Assembly: GCA_022839625.1 (NCBI GenBank)
Contig: JALHJL010000058.1
Coordinates: forward strand, 1-22,340
DNA from: Phycisphaerales bacterium
Lineage (GTDB): Bacteria; Planctomycetota; Phycisphaerae; UBA1845; Fen-1342
DNA length: 22,340 nucleotides
Direction: 5' to 3'
This document shows, one piece after another, positions 1 to 7,543 of the stretch. The notes under the pieces were generated by a model, which did no database searches, was not told the origin of the DNA, and saw nothing but the letters and a program-made list of their open reading frames with translations. Position numbers and translations under genes: made by a program. The stretch's first letter is position 1, and every line of letters starts with the position of its first letter.

Positions 1-130
1 CAGCACGTGGGGCAGGTGGAGGCCGCACGGTGGCCGAAACCTGCCGGCGATCACGTCGTCGCGGTCCATCCGGTGACTCGGCGAGCACCGCTCAAGACCG
101 GTGGCACCCGGCGTCCCGCCCGCCGCGGGC
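1..130. other. Window edge, no gene recognised
   Basis: No convincing coding region is visible here. Open frames that cross this stretch run straight on into the tandem repeat array and have no recognisable protein. Around 100-118 the sequence GGTGGCACCCGGCG resembles the complement of the palindrome at 12998-13016, so it may be a decayed copy of that dispersed repeat. The segment could also hold the end of a neighbouring gene outside the window. Confidence 0.4.
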
Positions 131-560
131 GAGGCAAAGCAGAGCTTTGCCCTACTGCGGGAAGGGACGGCGAGCGGTTGCCTACCCGTGTTCCTGACGA
201 GGCAAAGCAGAGCTTTGCCCTACTGCGGGAAAGGACGGCGAGCGGTTGCCTACCCGTGTTCCTGACGAGGCAAAGCAGAGCCTTGCCCTACTGCGGGAAA
301 GGACGGCGAGCGGTTGCCTGCCCGTTCCTGACGAGGCAAAGCAGAGCCTTGCCCTACTGCGGGAAAGGACGGCGAGCGGTTGCCTACCCGTGTTCCTGAC
401 GAGGCAAAGCAGAGCTTCGCCCTACTGCGGGAAAGGACGGCGAGCGGTTGCCTACCCGTTCCTGACGAGGCAAAGCAGAGCTTTGCCCTACTGCGGGAAA
501 GGACGGCGAGCGGTTGCCTACCCATTCCTGACGAGGCGAAGCAGAGCTTTGCCCTACTGG
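131..560. repeat. Tandem array of 66-68 bp units, each with a palindromic core
   Basis: Seven copies of a core start at 133, 201, 269, 335, 403, 469 and 535, spaced 68, 68, 66, 68, 66 and 66 bp. The core GGCAAAGCAGAGCTTTGCC is an 8-bp inverted repeat around AGA and is followed by CCTACTGCGGG. The 66 and 68 bp forms differ by one GT in CCCGTGTTCCTG versus CCCGTTCCTG. Copies 1, 2 and 6 have perfect arms. Copies 3, 4, 5 and 7 each carry one change that weakens or wobbles a pair. The last copy breaks off after CCTACTGG. The sequence between cores is itself conserved, so this is a simple tandem repeat and not a CRISPR. Frames remain open on both strands because the repeat avoids stops, but none looks like a protein. 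Confidence 0.95.
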
Positions 561-589
561 CCTGTGCAACGAATCTGCGGACCAGCACG

Positions 590-1060
590 CTAGAAATCGG
601 GGGGAATCGGTACGCGCCCTTCGACCCCCGCGTGCAAGTCGTGCCAATGGGCCACCGCTGGCTCACCCAGCCGCCAACAGAGCCAGACGCGGCGGCCCTG
701 GTGCACGGCGGGGAAGTCCACCAACCCCGTGCGCCAGTCCTTCAGCACACAGCCGGCCGCCAGCAGCTCGCGGTTGAGCTCTTTGAGTTCCTCGGTACAG
801 CGGGCGATGTTATCGTTCAGCTCCTCGAGGCGTTCGTGGCGTGCGGCGGCCGCCGGGTTGTGCTGGCCGCGGTTGGCGGCGGAGCGCAGCAGCCGCTCGC
901 GTTCGCGGCGGCGATCCGCCAGGTAGCGATAACGGGCGACGACGTCGGCGACAATCCGACGCACCAACACTAGGGCGCGATTGGCGTGCTGGGGAGTGAA
1001 GATCAGGCTCTCGGAGGGGCCTCGTGGGTCGCCGGCGGTGGTCGCTTTGTGCGGCGCCAT
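590..1060 (-). CDS. DUF2203 family protein
   Basis: A 156-residue protein matching the DUF2203 family, whose biochemical role is unknown. The family pattern is clear: FTPQHANRALVLVRRIVADV near the N-terminus, then a charged helical stretch likely to form a coiled coil (about residues 45-100), then a conserved C-terminal half with GLVDFPAVHQGR and LCWRLGEPAVAHWHDLHAG. There is no signal peptide or membrane segment, so it is probably cytosolic. The ATG is preceded by GGGAG (complement of 1066-1070) with 5 nt spacing, which supports this start. It lies 134 bp downstream of the zinc-ribbon membrane protein gene on the same strand, so co-transcription is possible but not shown. The family call is firm; no function is claimed. 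Confidence 0.85.
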   Translation of the reverse strand: MAPHKATTAGDPRGPSESLIFTPQHANRALVLVRRIVADVVARYRYLADRRRERERLLRSAANRGQHNPAAAARHERLEELNDNIARCTEELKELNRELLAAGCVLKDWRTGLVDFPAVHQGRRVWLCWRLGEPAVAHWHDLHAGVEGRVPIPPDF

Positions 1061-1194
1061 GGGAACTCCCTGGGTGTTCGCCCAGCGGCTCGGCTCGTCA
1101 TCGGACAGTAGGCGGACTGAGGGGGCAGGTCAAACCCACCGCGCGCAAGCCATTCATGCTGAGGCGCTTGGGGAATGACTCCGCGCCGCGCCGA

Positions 1195-1818
1195 TCAGCC
1201 CATTCCCAAGATGTGGAGTCCGAAGCCGGCACACATGCATAAGAAGAACAGCCCACAGATGATGATGGTCGTCAGGCCGCGCCAGTTGCCTTGGGGCGCT
1301 TGAACCATGCTGATGATGCCGAGGGGCAGACCCACCAGCGCAAAGAACGCCGCCCCGATCTGCGGGCCGACAAACCAGGGGTCCTTGGCCATTTGTTCCT
1401 GCAATTCGGTCATGTCCGCCGGCGTAGGCGGCGTGGGTGACGTGAACTTGCCGGACCGGGCCGCGATCGTGGTTGCCCGGACCACCGCAATGCCGAGCAG
1501 CAGCAGCGCCAGCAGCGCACACACCAGGCCGTAGCTGCCGAACGTGTTCGCCGCTCGTTGCCGCGGCGGGGGCACGGGGGGCCGGCGACGTCTCCACTCG
1601 GGGGGCGGGCCTTCGTCGGCGCTGACCTCCGCGTCGTTCGCGCTGCCGGCCGGTGGGCTGAGCGGCCGGGCGGCCACCGCGGCCTCCGCGCGGTAGGTGG
1701 ATTCGCGCGGGATGGTCATCACGTGCCGGCAAAAGGGACAAGCCGCCGTCTGGCCGGCGTGTTCGTCGTCCACCTCGATCGGCTGGTTGCATTGGGCGCA
1801 GAAGAACTGGATCGACAT
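1195..1818 (-). CDS. Zinc-ribbon membrane protein, function unknown
   Basis: A 207-residue protein not assigned to a named family. The N-terminus has two CxxC pairs (C7/C10 and C27/C30), FFCAQCNQPI and AACPFCRHVM, forming a short zinc ribbon of the type seen at the start of many planctomycete membrane proteins. A proline- and arginine-rich linker (about 50-90) follows, then three hydrophobic segments (about 95-115, 153-172, 185-206). The predicted layout is a cytosolic zinc finger tethered to a small membrane domain. The ATG has AGGAAG (complement of 1824-1829) 5 nt upstream. It diverges from the permease gene across about 230 bp. The topology is inferred from hydrophobicity only. Confidence 0.75.
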   Translation of the reverse strand: MSIQFFCAQCNQPIEVDDEHAGQTAACPFCRHVMTIPRESTYRAEAAVAARPLSPPAGSANDAEVSADEGPPPEWRRRRPPVPPPRQRAANTFGSYGLVCALLALLLLGIAVVRATTIAARSGKFTSPTPPTPADMTELQEQMAKDPWFVGPQIGAAFFALVGLPLGIISMVQAPQGNWRGLTTIIICGLFFLCMCAGFGLHILGMG

Positions 1819-1975
1819 CCCGACTTCCTGCCGGGCCGACGCGCGCCGCCACGGCGCCGCCGTGCCTCGTGCGGCGATAATACCCGTTCCGGGGGCGTGC
1901 TGTCACGGCGGCACCAGTGGCGAGCAGCCGGCGGGGCCGGGGAAGGAGCGCCGGACGCGGTCCTGTGAGGGGGAC

Positions 1976-2004
1976 TTGAGCGCTTTGCGGCCGGTTCGTA
2001 GGAT
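1976..2004 (+). promoter_or_regulatory. Candidate sigma70-type promoter for the permease-folD unit
   Basis: TTGAGC (1976-1981) and TAGGAT (1999-2004) are separated by exactly 17 bp. Each matches four of six consensus bases. Transcription would start near 2011 and leave a leader of about 35 nt before the ATG at 2046. This is inference from pattern alone. Confidence 0.35.
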
Positions 2005-2045
2005 GCCCGTCGGCACGGTAACAAGGGGGGGAGGTGGAGCTGCGC

Positions 2046-3860
2046 ATGGCTGAGGCGAACGCATTCCGCTATCCCGTTTGGGTACGTGGGGACATTGACG
2101 GCTTCTTCGGGCTGATGGTGGACAACCTGGTCCAGGTGCTGCTGATCGTGGCGTTGTGTACGACGGTCGTGCACCTGCCGGAGTCATACGTTTACCAGCG
2201 CATCCTGCCCGGCGTCGCGATCAGCCTCCTGATCGGCAACCTCTTCTACGGGCTCCAGGCCCACTGGGCCGCGCGGCGCGACCGCAACGCCACCTGCACG
2301 GCGCTGCCGTACGGCATCAACACGCCGTCGGTGATCGCGTACGTGCTGTTCATCATGGGGCCGGTCTATTACATGTACGCCCCGAAGGTCGGCGAGGCCG
2401 CCGCCGCCGACCTGGCCTGGAAGGCGGGCCTGTTGGCCTGCCTCGTCAGCGGCGTGATCGAGGCGACCGGCGGGCTATACGCGGAGAAGCTCCGGCGAAT
2501 CACGCCCCGGGCGGCGTTGCTGGGCGTGCTGGCGGGCATCGGCATTACGTTCATCGCGGCGGAGTTCGCGTTCCGCATCTACACGAGCCCGCTGGTCGCG
2601 CTGTTGCCGCTGGCGTTTCTGCTGTTGGCGTACTTCGCACACTACCGCTTCCCGTGGCGGCTGCCCGGCGGCCTCCTGGCCGTCGTCTTCGGTACGCTGA
2701 TCGCGTGGGTGCTGTCGAGCTTCGCAGGCGGGGAAGGATCGGGTGTGCGGGCGTGGCTGGGCGGGGTGCTGATGTCCGGCGGGGAGGTGCGCGCCGCGCT
2801 CGACCACGTCGGCTGGGTCAAGCCGACGTTCTGGGGCCATGAGTTGTGGTCCATGCTCACGGGCAGCGAGCAACGCGACCTGCTCCTGCGATTCCTGACG
2901 GTCTCCATCCCGATGGGCATCATGAACGTGATCGGCTCGCTCCAGAACATCGAGTCCGCCGAGGCCGGCGGCGACCGCTTCCGCACCGGGCCCTCGCTCG
3001 CGGTCAATGGCATCGGCAGCATCTGTGCCGGGCTCTTCGGCTCCTGTTTTCCGACGACGATCTACATCGGGCACCCCGGGTGGAAGGCCCTCGGTGCCCG
3101 CTCCGGGTACTCGATCCTCAACGGCATCTTCTTCACGCTGCTGTTCCTGTTTGGACTGGGGCCGTTACTCAAGGCGCTCATCCCGATCGAGGCCGGGGCC
3201 GCGATCGTGATGTACATCGGCATCATCATCACCGCCCAGGCGTTCCAGGCCACGCCGCGCGAGCACGCCCCCGCGGTGGCGATCGCGCTGTTCCCGGCGC
3301 TCGCGGCTTTCGTGCTCGTGACGGCAGGGAATTACTTCGACGTGGCCGCCCTGGTGTCGAGCGGGGCGCCAACGCTCGCCGACTTCGTGCTCAACCCCGA
3401 GCCGCGGACGCTCTACCTGCCGGGCCTGCTCACACTGACCGGCGCGAACTCGGCGTGGATGATCGCGACGCTGATCCTGACGGCGATCGGGGCGACCCTC
3501 ATTGATCGGCGGTACCGGGCGGCGGCGATCTGGTGCGCGGCCGGAACGGTCCTCACGGCACTCGGCCTGCTGCACGCGTACCGGCTTGAGGGCAACGTGA
3601 TTTACCCGTATTTCATCTGGCAACGCTGGACGGCGGGCGCCGCGGCCGACGCCGCCACTACCGCGCCGGCCGTGGCCACGTACGCGTATGATGCGTTCCC
3701 CATTGCGGTCGGTTACGCGCTGGCGACGGTGCTCCTGGCATTGGCGGCCTGGCGTGCCGGGCGCGCGGAAGTCGCGGCGCGGCCGCCGACGTCGCCAGCG
3801 GCTGGTGTGGTGACAGTGCCAGAGGGCGTCGCGGAGACGCCGACGACCCCAGAACCCTGA
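2046..3860 (+). CDS. NCS2/AzgA-like nucleobase permease
   Basis: An integral membrane transporter of 604 residues with about a dozen hydrophobic segments. Its resemblance is to the nucleobase:cation symporter-2 superfamily (xanthine, uracil and AzgA-type purine permeases), which import bases with protons or sodium. Supporting features are ALPYGINTPSV (about 87-97) in an early re-entrant position and NIESAEAGGDRF (301-312), which places the conserved acidic residues of the substrate region. The sequence is divergent and has an alanine- and proline-rich C-terminal tail, so the substrate cannot be named. A GTG at 2034 is in frame, but it overlaps the GGGGGGGAGG purine run. The ATG at 2046 has GGAG 6 nt upstream and is preferred. 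folD follows after 46 bp, which suggests co-transcription. Another sulfate- or nucleobase-type carrier of the same fold is the main alternative. Confidence 0.7.
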   Translation: MAEANAFRYPVWVRGDIDGFFGLMVDNLVQVLLIVALCTTVVHLPESYVYQRILPGVAISLLIGNLFYGLQAHWAARRDRNATCTALPYGINTPSVIAYVLFIMGPVYYMYAPKVGEAAAADLAWKAGLLACLVSGVIEATGGLYAEKLRRITPRAALLGVLAGIGITFIAAEFAFRIYTSPLVALLPLAFLLLAYFAHYRFPWRLPGGLLAVVFGTLIAWVLSSFAGGEGSGVRAWLGGVLMSGGEVRAALDHVGWVKPTFWGHELWSMLTGSEQRDLLLRFLTVSIPMGIMNVIGSLQNIESAEAGGDRFRTGPSLAVNGIGSICAGLFGSCFPTTIYIGHPGWKALGARSGYSILNGIFFTLLFLFGLGPLLKALIPIEAGAAIVMYIGIIITAQAFQATPREHAPAVAIALFPALAAFVLVTAGNYFDVAALVSSGAPTLADFVLNPEPRTLYLPGLLTLTGANSAWMIATLILTAIGATLIDRRYRAAAIWCAAGTVLTALGLLHAYRLEGNVIYPYFIWQRWTAGAAADAATTAPAVATYAYDAFPIAVGYALATVLLALAAWRAGRAEVAARPPTSPAAGVVTVPEGVAETPTTPEP

Positions 3861-3906
3861 GTTGACTGCTGATGCCATGGCGATGATGCGGGCGCGAGGG
3901 CTTGCG

Positions 3907-4791
3907 ATGCCGGCGACAATCCTCGACGGTGCGGCCTATGCCGCCGAAATACGTGCCGACGTCACGCGCGAGGTGGCGCAATTCAATGCGCGACACGGGC
4001 CGATCAAGCTCTGCGCGGTGCTTATGGGCACGGATCAGGCCGGTCGCATTTACGCCGAGTCGCAGCGCAAGCTCGCGGTCAAGGTCGGGGTGCAGTACGA
4101 GCTGGTGGAGCTGCCGGAATCCACCACGCAGGCCGAGCTGCTCGCCCAGCTCGACGAGCTGAACGCCGACCCGCGCGTCACCGGCATCATCCTGCAACTA
4201 CCGCTGCCGCCGCACATTGAGCCGGCCCTCGCCCAGTACCGCATCGACCCCTACAAGGACGTGGAGGGTGTCAACCCGGCCAACATCGGCCTGCTCTTCT
4301 ATGGCGAACCGCTGATCGCGCCCTGCACGGCGTTGGCGGTGACGGAGCTGATCGGCCGCAGCGGCGTGGTGCAGCGCGGGGCCCACGCGGTGGTGGTCGG
4401 ACAAAGCCGCATCGTGGGCCGGCCGGTGACGATGTTTCTGCTGACGCACGAGGCCACGGTCACCGGGTGTCACATCGCCACTCGGGACCTGGCGGCCCAT
4501 ACGCGACAGGCGGACATTCTGGTTGTTGCGATCGGTAAGCCACGGGCGATCGGCGTCGAGCACGTCAAACCCGGCGCGGTGGTGATCGACGTGGGCATTC
4601 ACCGCGTAATCGAGATCGACGAAAGCGGTTCCGAGGTCAGGCGCACGGTGGGGGACGTGGATTTCGGCCCGGTGTCGGAAGTGGCCGGTGCGATAACGCC
4701 CGTCCCGGGCGGGGTCGGACCGATGACGGTGGCCATGCTGCTGCGAAACACGGTCGAAGCAGCCCGGAAACAGCTTCGCCGGAGGATCTGA
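3907..4791 (+). CDS. folD: FolD, methylene-tetrahydrofolate dehydrogenase/cyclohydrolase family
   Basis: A cytosolic one-carbon enzyme of 294 residues, the normal FolD length. The family interconverts 5,10-methylene-THF, methenyl-THF and 10-formyl-THF. Visible motifs are ILQLPLP, the folate-site region KDVEGVNPANIG, the NADP-binding VVVGQSRIVGRP and the C-terminal ITPVPGGVGPMTVAML. A longer reading from TTG 3862 exists, but GAGGG at 3896-3900 sits 6 nt before ATG 3907, and the protein from there begins like other FolDs. Two active-site positions are unusual. The YxxxK motif that carries the catalytic lysine (K54 in E. coli, K56 in human MTHFD1) reads Y49-A-E-S-Q53. The KDVDG motif reads KDVEG. 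The lysine is required for the cyclohydrolase step in the human enzyme, so this protein may be mainly a dehydrogenase. It lies 46 bp after the permease gene. Confidence 0.93.
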   Translation: MPATILDGAAYAAEIRADVTREVAQFNARHGPIKLCAVLMGTDQAGRIYAESQRKLAVKVGVQYELVELPESTTQAELLAQLDELNADPRVTGIILQLPLPPHIEPALAQYRIDPYKDVEGVNPANIGLLFYGEPLIAPCTALAVTELIGRSGVVQRGAHAVVVGQSRIVGRPVTMFLLTHEATVTGCHIATRDLAAHTRQADILVVAIGKPRAIGVEHVKPGAVVIDVGIHRVIEIDESGSEVRRTVGDVDFGPVSEVAGAITPVPGGVGPMTVAMLLRNTVEAARKQLRRRI

Positions 4792-4842
4792 GGCGGCGAA
4801 AACAATTCTGCCGCACCCCATGTACGGGCGGGGAGGAGGGGG

Positions 4843-4848
4843 TATAAT
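4843..4848 (+). promoter_or_regulatory. Perfect TATAAT -10 box upstream of the RRM gene
   Basis: A consensus TATAAT in otherwise GC-rich sequence, 52 bp after the folD stop. No good -35 is present; the 16-17 bp position reads TGTACG or ATGTAC. Transcription would begin near 4855, giving a leader of about 165 nt before the RRM start at 5019. Confidence 0.5.
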
Positions 4849-4857
4849 CGGGGTGGT

Positions 4858-4872
4858 TGGTTCGTCGAACCA
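4858..4872. promoter_or_regulatory. 15-bp palindrome at the predicted transcript start
   Basis: TGGTTCG-T-CGAACCA is a perfect 7-bp inverted repeat around one base. It starts about 10 bp downstream of the TATAAT box. In DNA it could be an operator. In RNA it would form a 6-bp stem with a GTC loop at or near the 5' end. The sequence does not decide between these. Confidence 0.4.
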
Positions 4873-5018
4873 GGCGCGTACGTGACGATTGTCCGGCGAG
4901 TACCGGGCCGCACTGCCTAGATCGGGCTCCTACCTTCCTGGCCGGAATGGCGGCCACTTTCACATTCGACCCTGAAAGAGAAACGTGGGTCACTCGGACC
5001 ATCGGCAGGAGTGCTACG

Positions 5019-5339
5019 ATGGGTAGAAAGTTGTATGTCGGGAATCTTGGGTACAATGTCAGCAGTGCGAACCTGGAGCAGTTGTTTGCTCAGCATGGTA
5101 CCGTGCAGAGTGCGCAGGTCATCACGGACCGCGACTCGGGCCGCAGCAAGGGCTTTGGCTTCGTGGAGATGGGCTCGGACGACGAAGCCCAGGCCGCGAT
5201 CAACGCCCTGAACGGCCGCGAACACGACGGGCGGACACTCACAGTTAACGAGGCCAAGCCCAAGGAGAGCCGCGGCGGCTTCGGCGGTGGCCGCGGAGGC
5301 CGCGGGGGCGGCTACGGCGGTGGCGGGCGCCGCTACTAA
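5019..5339 (+). CDS. RRM-domain RNA-binding protein with Gly/Arg-rich tail
   Basis: A small single-RRM protein of 106 residues, of the kind found in cyanobacteria and planctomycetes and often linked to cold response or mRNA handling. RNP2 is KLYVGNL (residues 4-10) and RNP1 is KGFGFVEM (44-51), with the aromatic residues that stack on RNA present in both. The RRM fills residues 4-80 and is followed by a tail rich in GGR and GGY, like eukaryotic glycine-rich RNA-binding proteins. A longer open frame begins at 4857, but AGGAG at 5007-5011 lies 7 nt before ATG 5019 and the RRM starts immediately after, so 5019 is chosen. The leader is long (from about 4855) and starts with a palindrome, which would suit post-transcriptional or autogenous control. 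A strong hairpin follows the gene. Confidence 0.93.
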   Translation: MGRKLYVGNLGYNVSSANLEQLFAQHGTVQSAQVITDRDSGRSKGFGFVEMGSDDEAQAAINALNGREHDGRTLTVNEAKPKESRGGFGGGRGGRGGGYGGGGRRY

Positions 5340-5363
5340 GGGCTGAGATTCTGCGACGCGCAT

Positions 5364-5397
5364 CGGCAGCGGCCGGCCTTTTGGTCTGCCGCTGTCG
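5364..5397 (+). terminator. Strong stem-loop after the RRM gene
   Basis: CGGCAGCGGC (5364-5373) pairs with GCCGCTGTCG (5388-5397) through ten pairs including one G-U. A C/T mismatch follows, then GGCC pairs with GGTC around a TTTT loop. It begins 24 bp after the RRM stop. No T-tract follows, so it may stop polymerase weakly, protect the 3' end, or attenuate read-through to the 66-residue gene. Confidence 0.55.
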
Positions 5398-5426
5398 CAC
5401 TGCGCGGGCACCAACAGGAGACTTCT

Positions 5427-5627
5427 ATGCCGCCGCGCTGGCAGGGCCAGCCGAAGCGTTGGCGCGTGCAAGGCAAAGCCGCCGACGGTCTGACGGTTAC
5501 GCTCGGCCGCTATGACACCGAGGAAGAGGCGAACCGGGAATGTGCCCGGCTGCTCGAGGAGGGGCTCTACCGAGAAGTCCGCACGACGCCGATCCCGCCG
5601 GCCCCCGATCCCGTCCCGCCCCAATAG
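5427..5627 (+). CDS. Small conserved-looking protein, function unknown
   Basis: A 66-residue protein that I cannot assign to a family. It has a basic start (PPRWQGQPKRWRV), then a compact region, VTLGRYDTEEEANRECARLLEEGLYREVRT, that reads as a beta strand followed by an amphipathic helix, and a proline-rich tail. The spacing of strand, EEA helix and GLYREVRV-like strand resembles small planctomycete proteins with a single alpha-beta repeat, but no activity can be inferred. The start is well supported: AGGAG at 5416-5420 is 6 nt before the ATG. It lies 87 bp after the RRM gene on the same strand, with the hairpin between them. Confidence 0.65.
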   Translation: MPPRWQGQPKRWRVQGKAADGLTVTLGRYDTEEEANRECARLLEEGLYREVRTTPIPPAPDPVPPQ

Positions 5628-5759
5628 TCGTTCGTCCTGATCGGAGGTCGAGTCGCGCGCTGTATTTGTCGTGCCGGGCGACGCCAACTCGCGAGCGACC
5701 AACCCACCGGTGAAGTCGGGCACGGCGCGCGTAGTGCGGGCGCGTCCGCCGAGATCCAC

Positions 5760-6287
5760 ATGATCTACTTGTGCGCAGCCCTGCTGGTGGTCCTGAACGC
5801 GGTCTGGCTGCTGCTGGTAGCACTGGGGCTTCCGGGCAACTGGCTGATGGTTCTCTCTGCCCTCCTGGTGGCCTGGTGGCGCTGGGACGCCGCGCCGGGC
5901 CAGCCGATGTTCGGCACACCTGTACTGATTGTGATCTGTGGGCTGGCACTGGCCGGCGAGGTCGCTGAGTTCATCGCCGGCGCGGTAGGCTCGAAGACGG
6001 CCGGCGGCAGCCGCCGCGGCGCCGTTGGGGCACTGGGTGGGGCCGTTGTCGGCGGCATCGTGGGGACCTTCGTCATTCCCATCCCGGTGCTCGGTTCGTT
6101 GTTGGGGACGTGCGGCGGGGCGGCCATCGGTGCATGGGGGCTGGAACTCGCGGGGGGCGTCTCGGTGCGAAGGTCGCTGCAAGTGGGCGTCGGTGCGGGC
6201 GTCGGCCGCCTGGTCGGCACGCTCGCGAAGCTCGGGGTGGGCATCGCAATCTGGACCATCGTGGCGGTCGCGGCGTTCTGGCCGTAG
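5760..6287 (+). CDS. DUF456 family membrane protein
   Basis: An integral membrane protein of 175 residues matching DUF456, whose function is unknown. Typical features are the N-terminal hydrophobic helix ending in LGLPGNWLMVLSALL, the acidic segment GEVAEFIAGAVGSKTAGGSRRG (about 61-82), and the glycine-rich membrane region with FVIPIPVLGSLLG. The length is normal for the family. Hydrophobic stretches fall at about 3-40, 50-75, 88-130 and 140-172. The ATG has no strong Shine-Dalgarno, but the protein begins immediately with its first membrane helix and no better upstream start is seen. The M29 aminopeptidase gene follows 89 bp later on the same strand. Confidence 0.85.
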   Translation: MIYLCAALLVVLNAVWLLLVALGLPGNWLMVLSALLVAWWRWDAAPGQPMFGTPVLIVICGLALAGEVAEFIAGAVGSKTAGGSRRGAVGALGGAVVGGIVGTFVIPIPVLGSLLGTCGGAAIGAWGLELAGGVSVRRSLQVGVGAGVGRLVGTLAKLGVGIAIWTIVAVAAFWP

Positions 6288-6376
6288 TACCGGGCTGGTC
6301 AAAGCGGGGACCGCGAATCATAATGCGTCCCGGCGCGCCGCGGGCTGCGGCGCGCGTCAGTCAACGAGGAGCAGCA

Positions 6377-7495
6377 ATGATCGACCCGCGGATTACCAAG
6401 TTGGCCAACACGCTCGTGAATTACTCGTGCGCCGTCAAGCCCGGGGAGAAGCTCCTCATCGAAGCCACCGACATTCCACACGAATTCGCCATCGAGTGCG
6501 CGCGGCTCGCGCGGCGGGCCGGGGCCGATCCGCTCGTGCTGCTGAAAAGCTCGCAGGTCAATCGGGCGCTGATGCAGACGGCCAGCGAAAGCCAGTTTCA
6601 ACTGATGGCGGACGTCGAGCGGCACCAGATGGAGAACGTGCAGTGTTACATCGGGGCCCGCGGCAACTACAACGTGTCTGAGCTGTCGGATGTCCCCGGC
6701 GACCGGCAGAAGATCTACGAGAGCACGGTCTGGAAGCGCGTCCACATCGAAGTCCGCGTACCGAAGACCCGCTGGGTCGTGCTGCGCTGGCCGCACCCGA
6801 GCATGGCACAGCTCGCCGGGATGTCCACCGAGGGCTTCGAGAACTTCTACTTCGACGTGTGTACGCTGGACTACGCCAGGATGGGGCAGGCCATGCAGGC
6901 GCTGAAGAAGCGCCTCGAAAGCACTGACCAGGTGCGCCTCAAGGGCCCGCGCGACACCGACCTGACCCTGTCTGTCAAAGGCATCCCCGCCATCCCCTGC
7001 GACGGCAAGCTCAACATCCCCGACGGCGAGGTCTTCACCGCGCCCGTCCGCGACAGCATCAACGGCGTGATCCACTTCAACGCGCCGACGATGTACCGCG
7101 GGGAGACGCACGAGAACATCCGCCTGGTGTTCAAGAACGGCAAGATCATCGAGGCCACCAGCACGAACACCGCCAAGCTTAACGAGGTCCTCGACGCCGA
7201 TGAGGGCGCCCGCTATTGCGGCGAGTTCGCCTTTGGTGTGAACCCCTTCATCACCAGGGCGATGAAGGACATTCTCTTCGACGAGAAGATCTCCGGCAGC
7301 ATCCACCTGACGCCCGGCAACTCGTACGACGAGGCCCCCAACGGCAACAAGAGCGAAGTCCACTGGGACATGGTAATGATCCAGACGCCGGAGTGCGGCG
7401 GCGGCGAGATCTACTTCGACGGGACGCTGGTGCGCAAGGACGGGCTGTTCGTAACGCCGGACCTGAAACCGCTGAATCCGGACGCACTCAAGTAG
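6377..7495 (+). CDS. M29 family aminopeptidase
   Basis: A cytosolic metallo-aminopeptidase of 372 residues (AmpS/aminopeptidase T family) that removes N-terminal residues using two metal ions. The expected ligands and catalytic residues are in order: E218 in DGEVFTAP, E283 in GEFAFGVNP, H310 in GSIHLTPG, Y317 in GNSY, and H329 and D331 in EVHWDMV. The length is slightly below the usual 400 or so but complete. A much longer frame opens at 6110, overlapping the DUF456 gene, but GAGGAG at 6366-6371 sits 5 nt before ATG 6377 and the family N-terminus IDPRITKLANTLVNYS begins there. It converges with the M28 peptidase gene, with 48 bp between the stops. Confidence 0.93.
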   Translation: MIDPRITKLANTLVNYSCAVKPGEKLLIEATDIPHEFAIECARLARRAGADPLVLLKSSQVNRALMQTASESQFQLMADVERHQMENVQCYIGARGNYNVSELSDVPGDRQKIYESTVWKRVHIEVRVPKTRWVVLRWPHPSMAQLAGMSTEGFENFYFDVCTLDYARMGQAMQALKKRLESTDQVRLKGPRDTDLTLSVKGIPAIPCDGKLNIPDGEVFTAPVRDSINGVIHFNAPTMYRGETHENIRLVFKNGKIIEATSTNTAKLNEVLDADEGARYCGEFAFGVNPFITRAMKDILFDEKISGSIHLTPGNSYDEAPNGNKSEVHWDMVMIQTPECGGGEIYFDGTLVRKDGLFVTPDLKPLNPDALK

Positions 7496-7543
7496 CGCCG
7501 GCCGTGCGAGGGTCGGGTGCGGCACGGACCGAAGACCCGTACG

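Noticed and set aside
131..560. The repeat array as a CRISPR
   Set aside because: The sequence between palindromic cores is the same in every unit, so there are no variable spacers, and no cas gene is present.
7..666. Open frames on both strands through the repeat array
   Set aside because: Their proteins are only translations of the repeat unit, on both strands and in several frames, with no family features.
2034..2045. GTG at 2034 as the permease start
   Set aside because: It overlaps the purine-rich ribosome site; ATG 2046 has GGAG at a 6-nt spacing.
4917..6302. A 461-codon minus-strand frame across the RRM, small-protein and DUF456 genes
   Set aside because: It spans three separate plus-strand genes with their own ribosome sites and encodes no recognisable domain.
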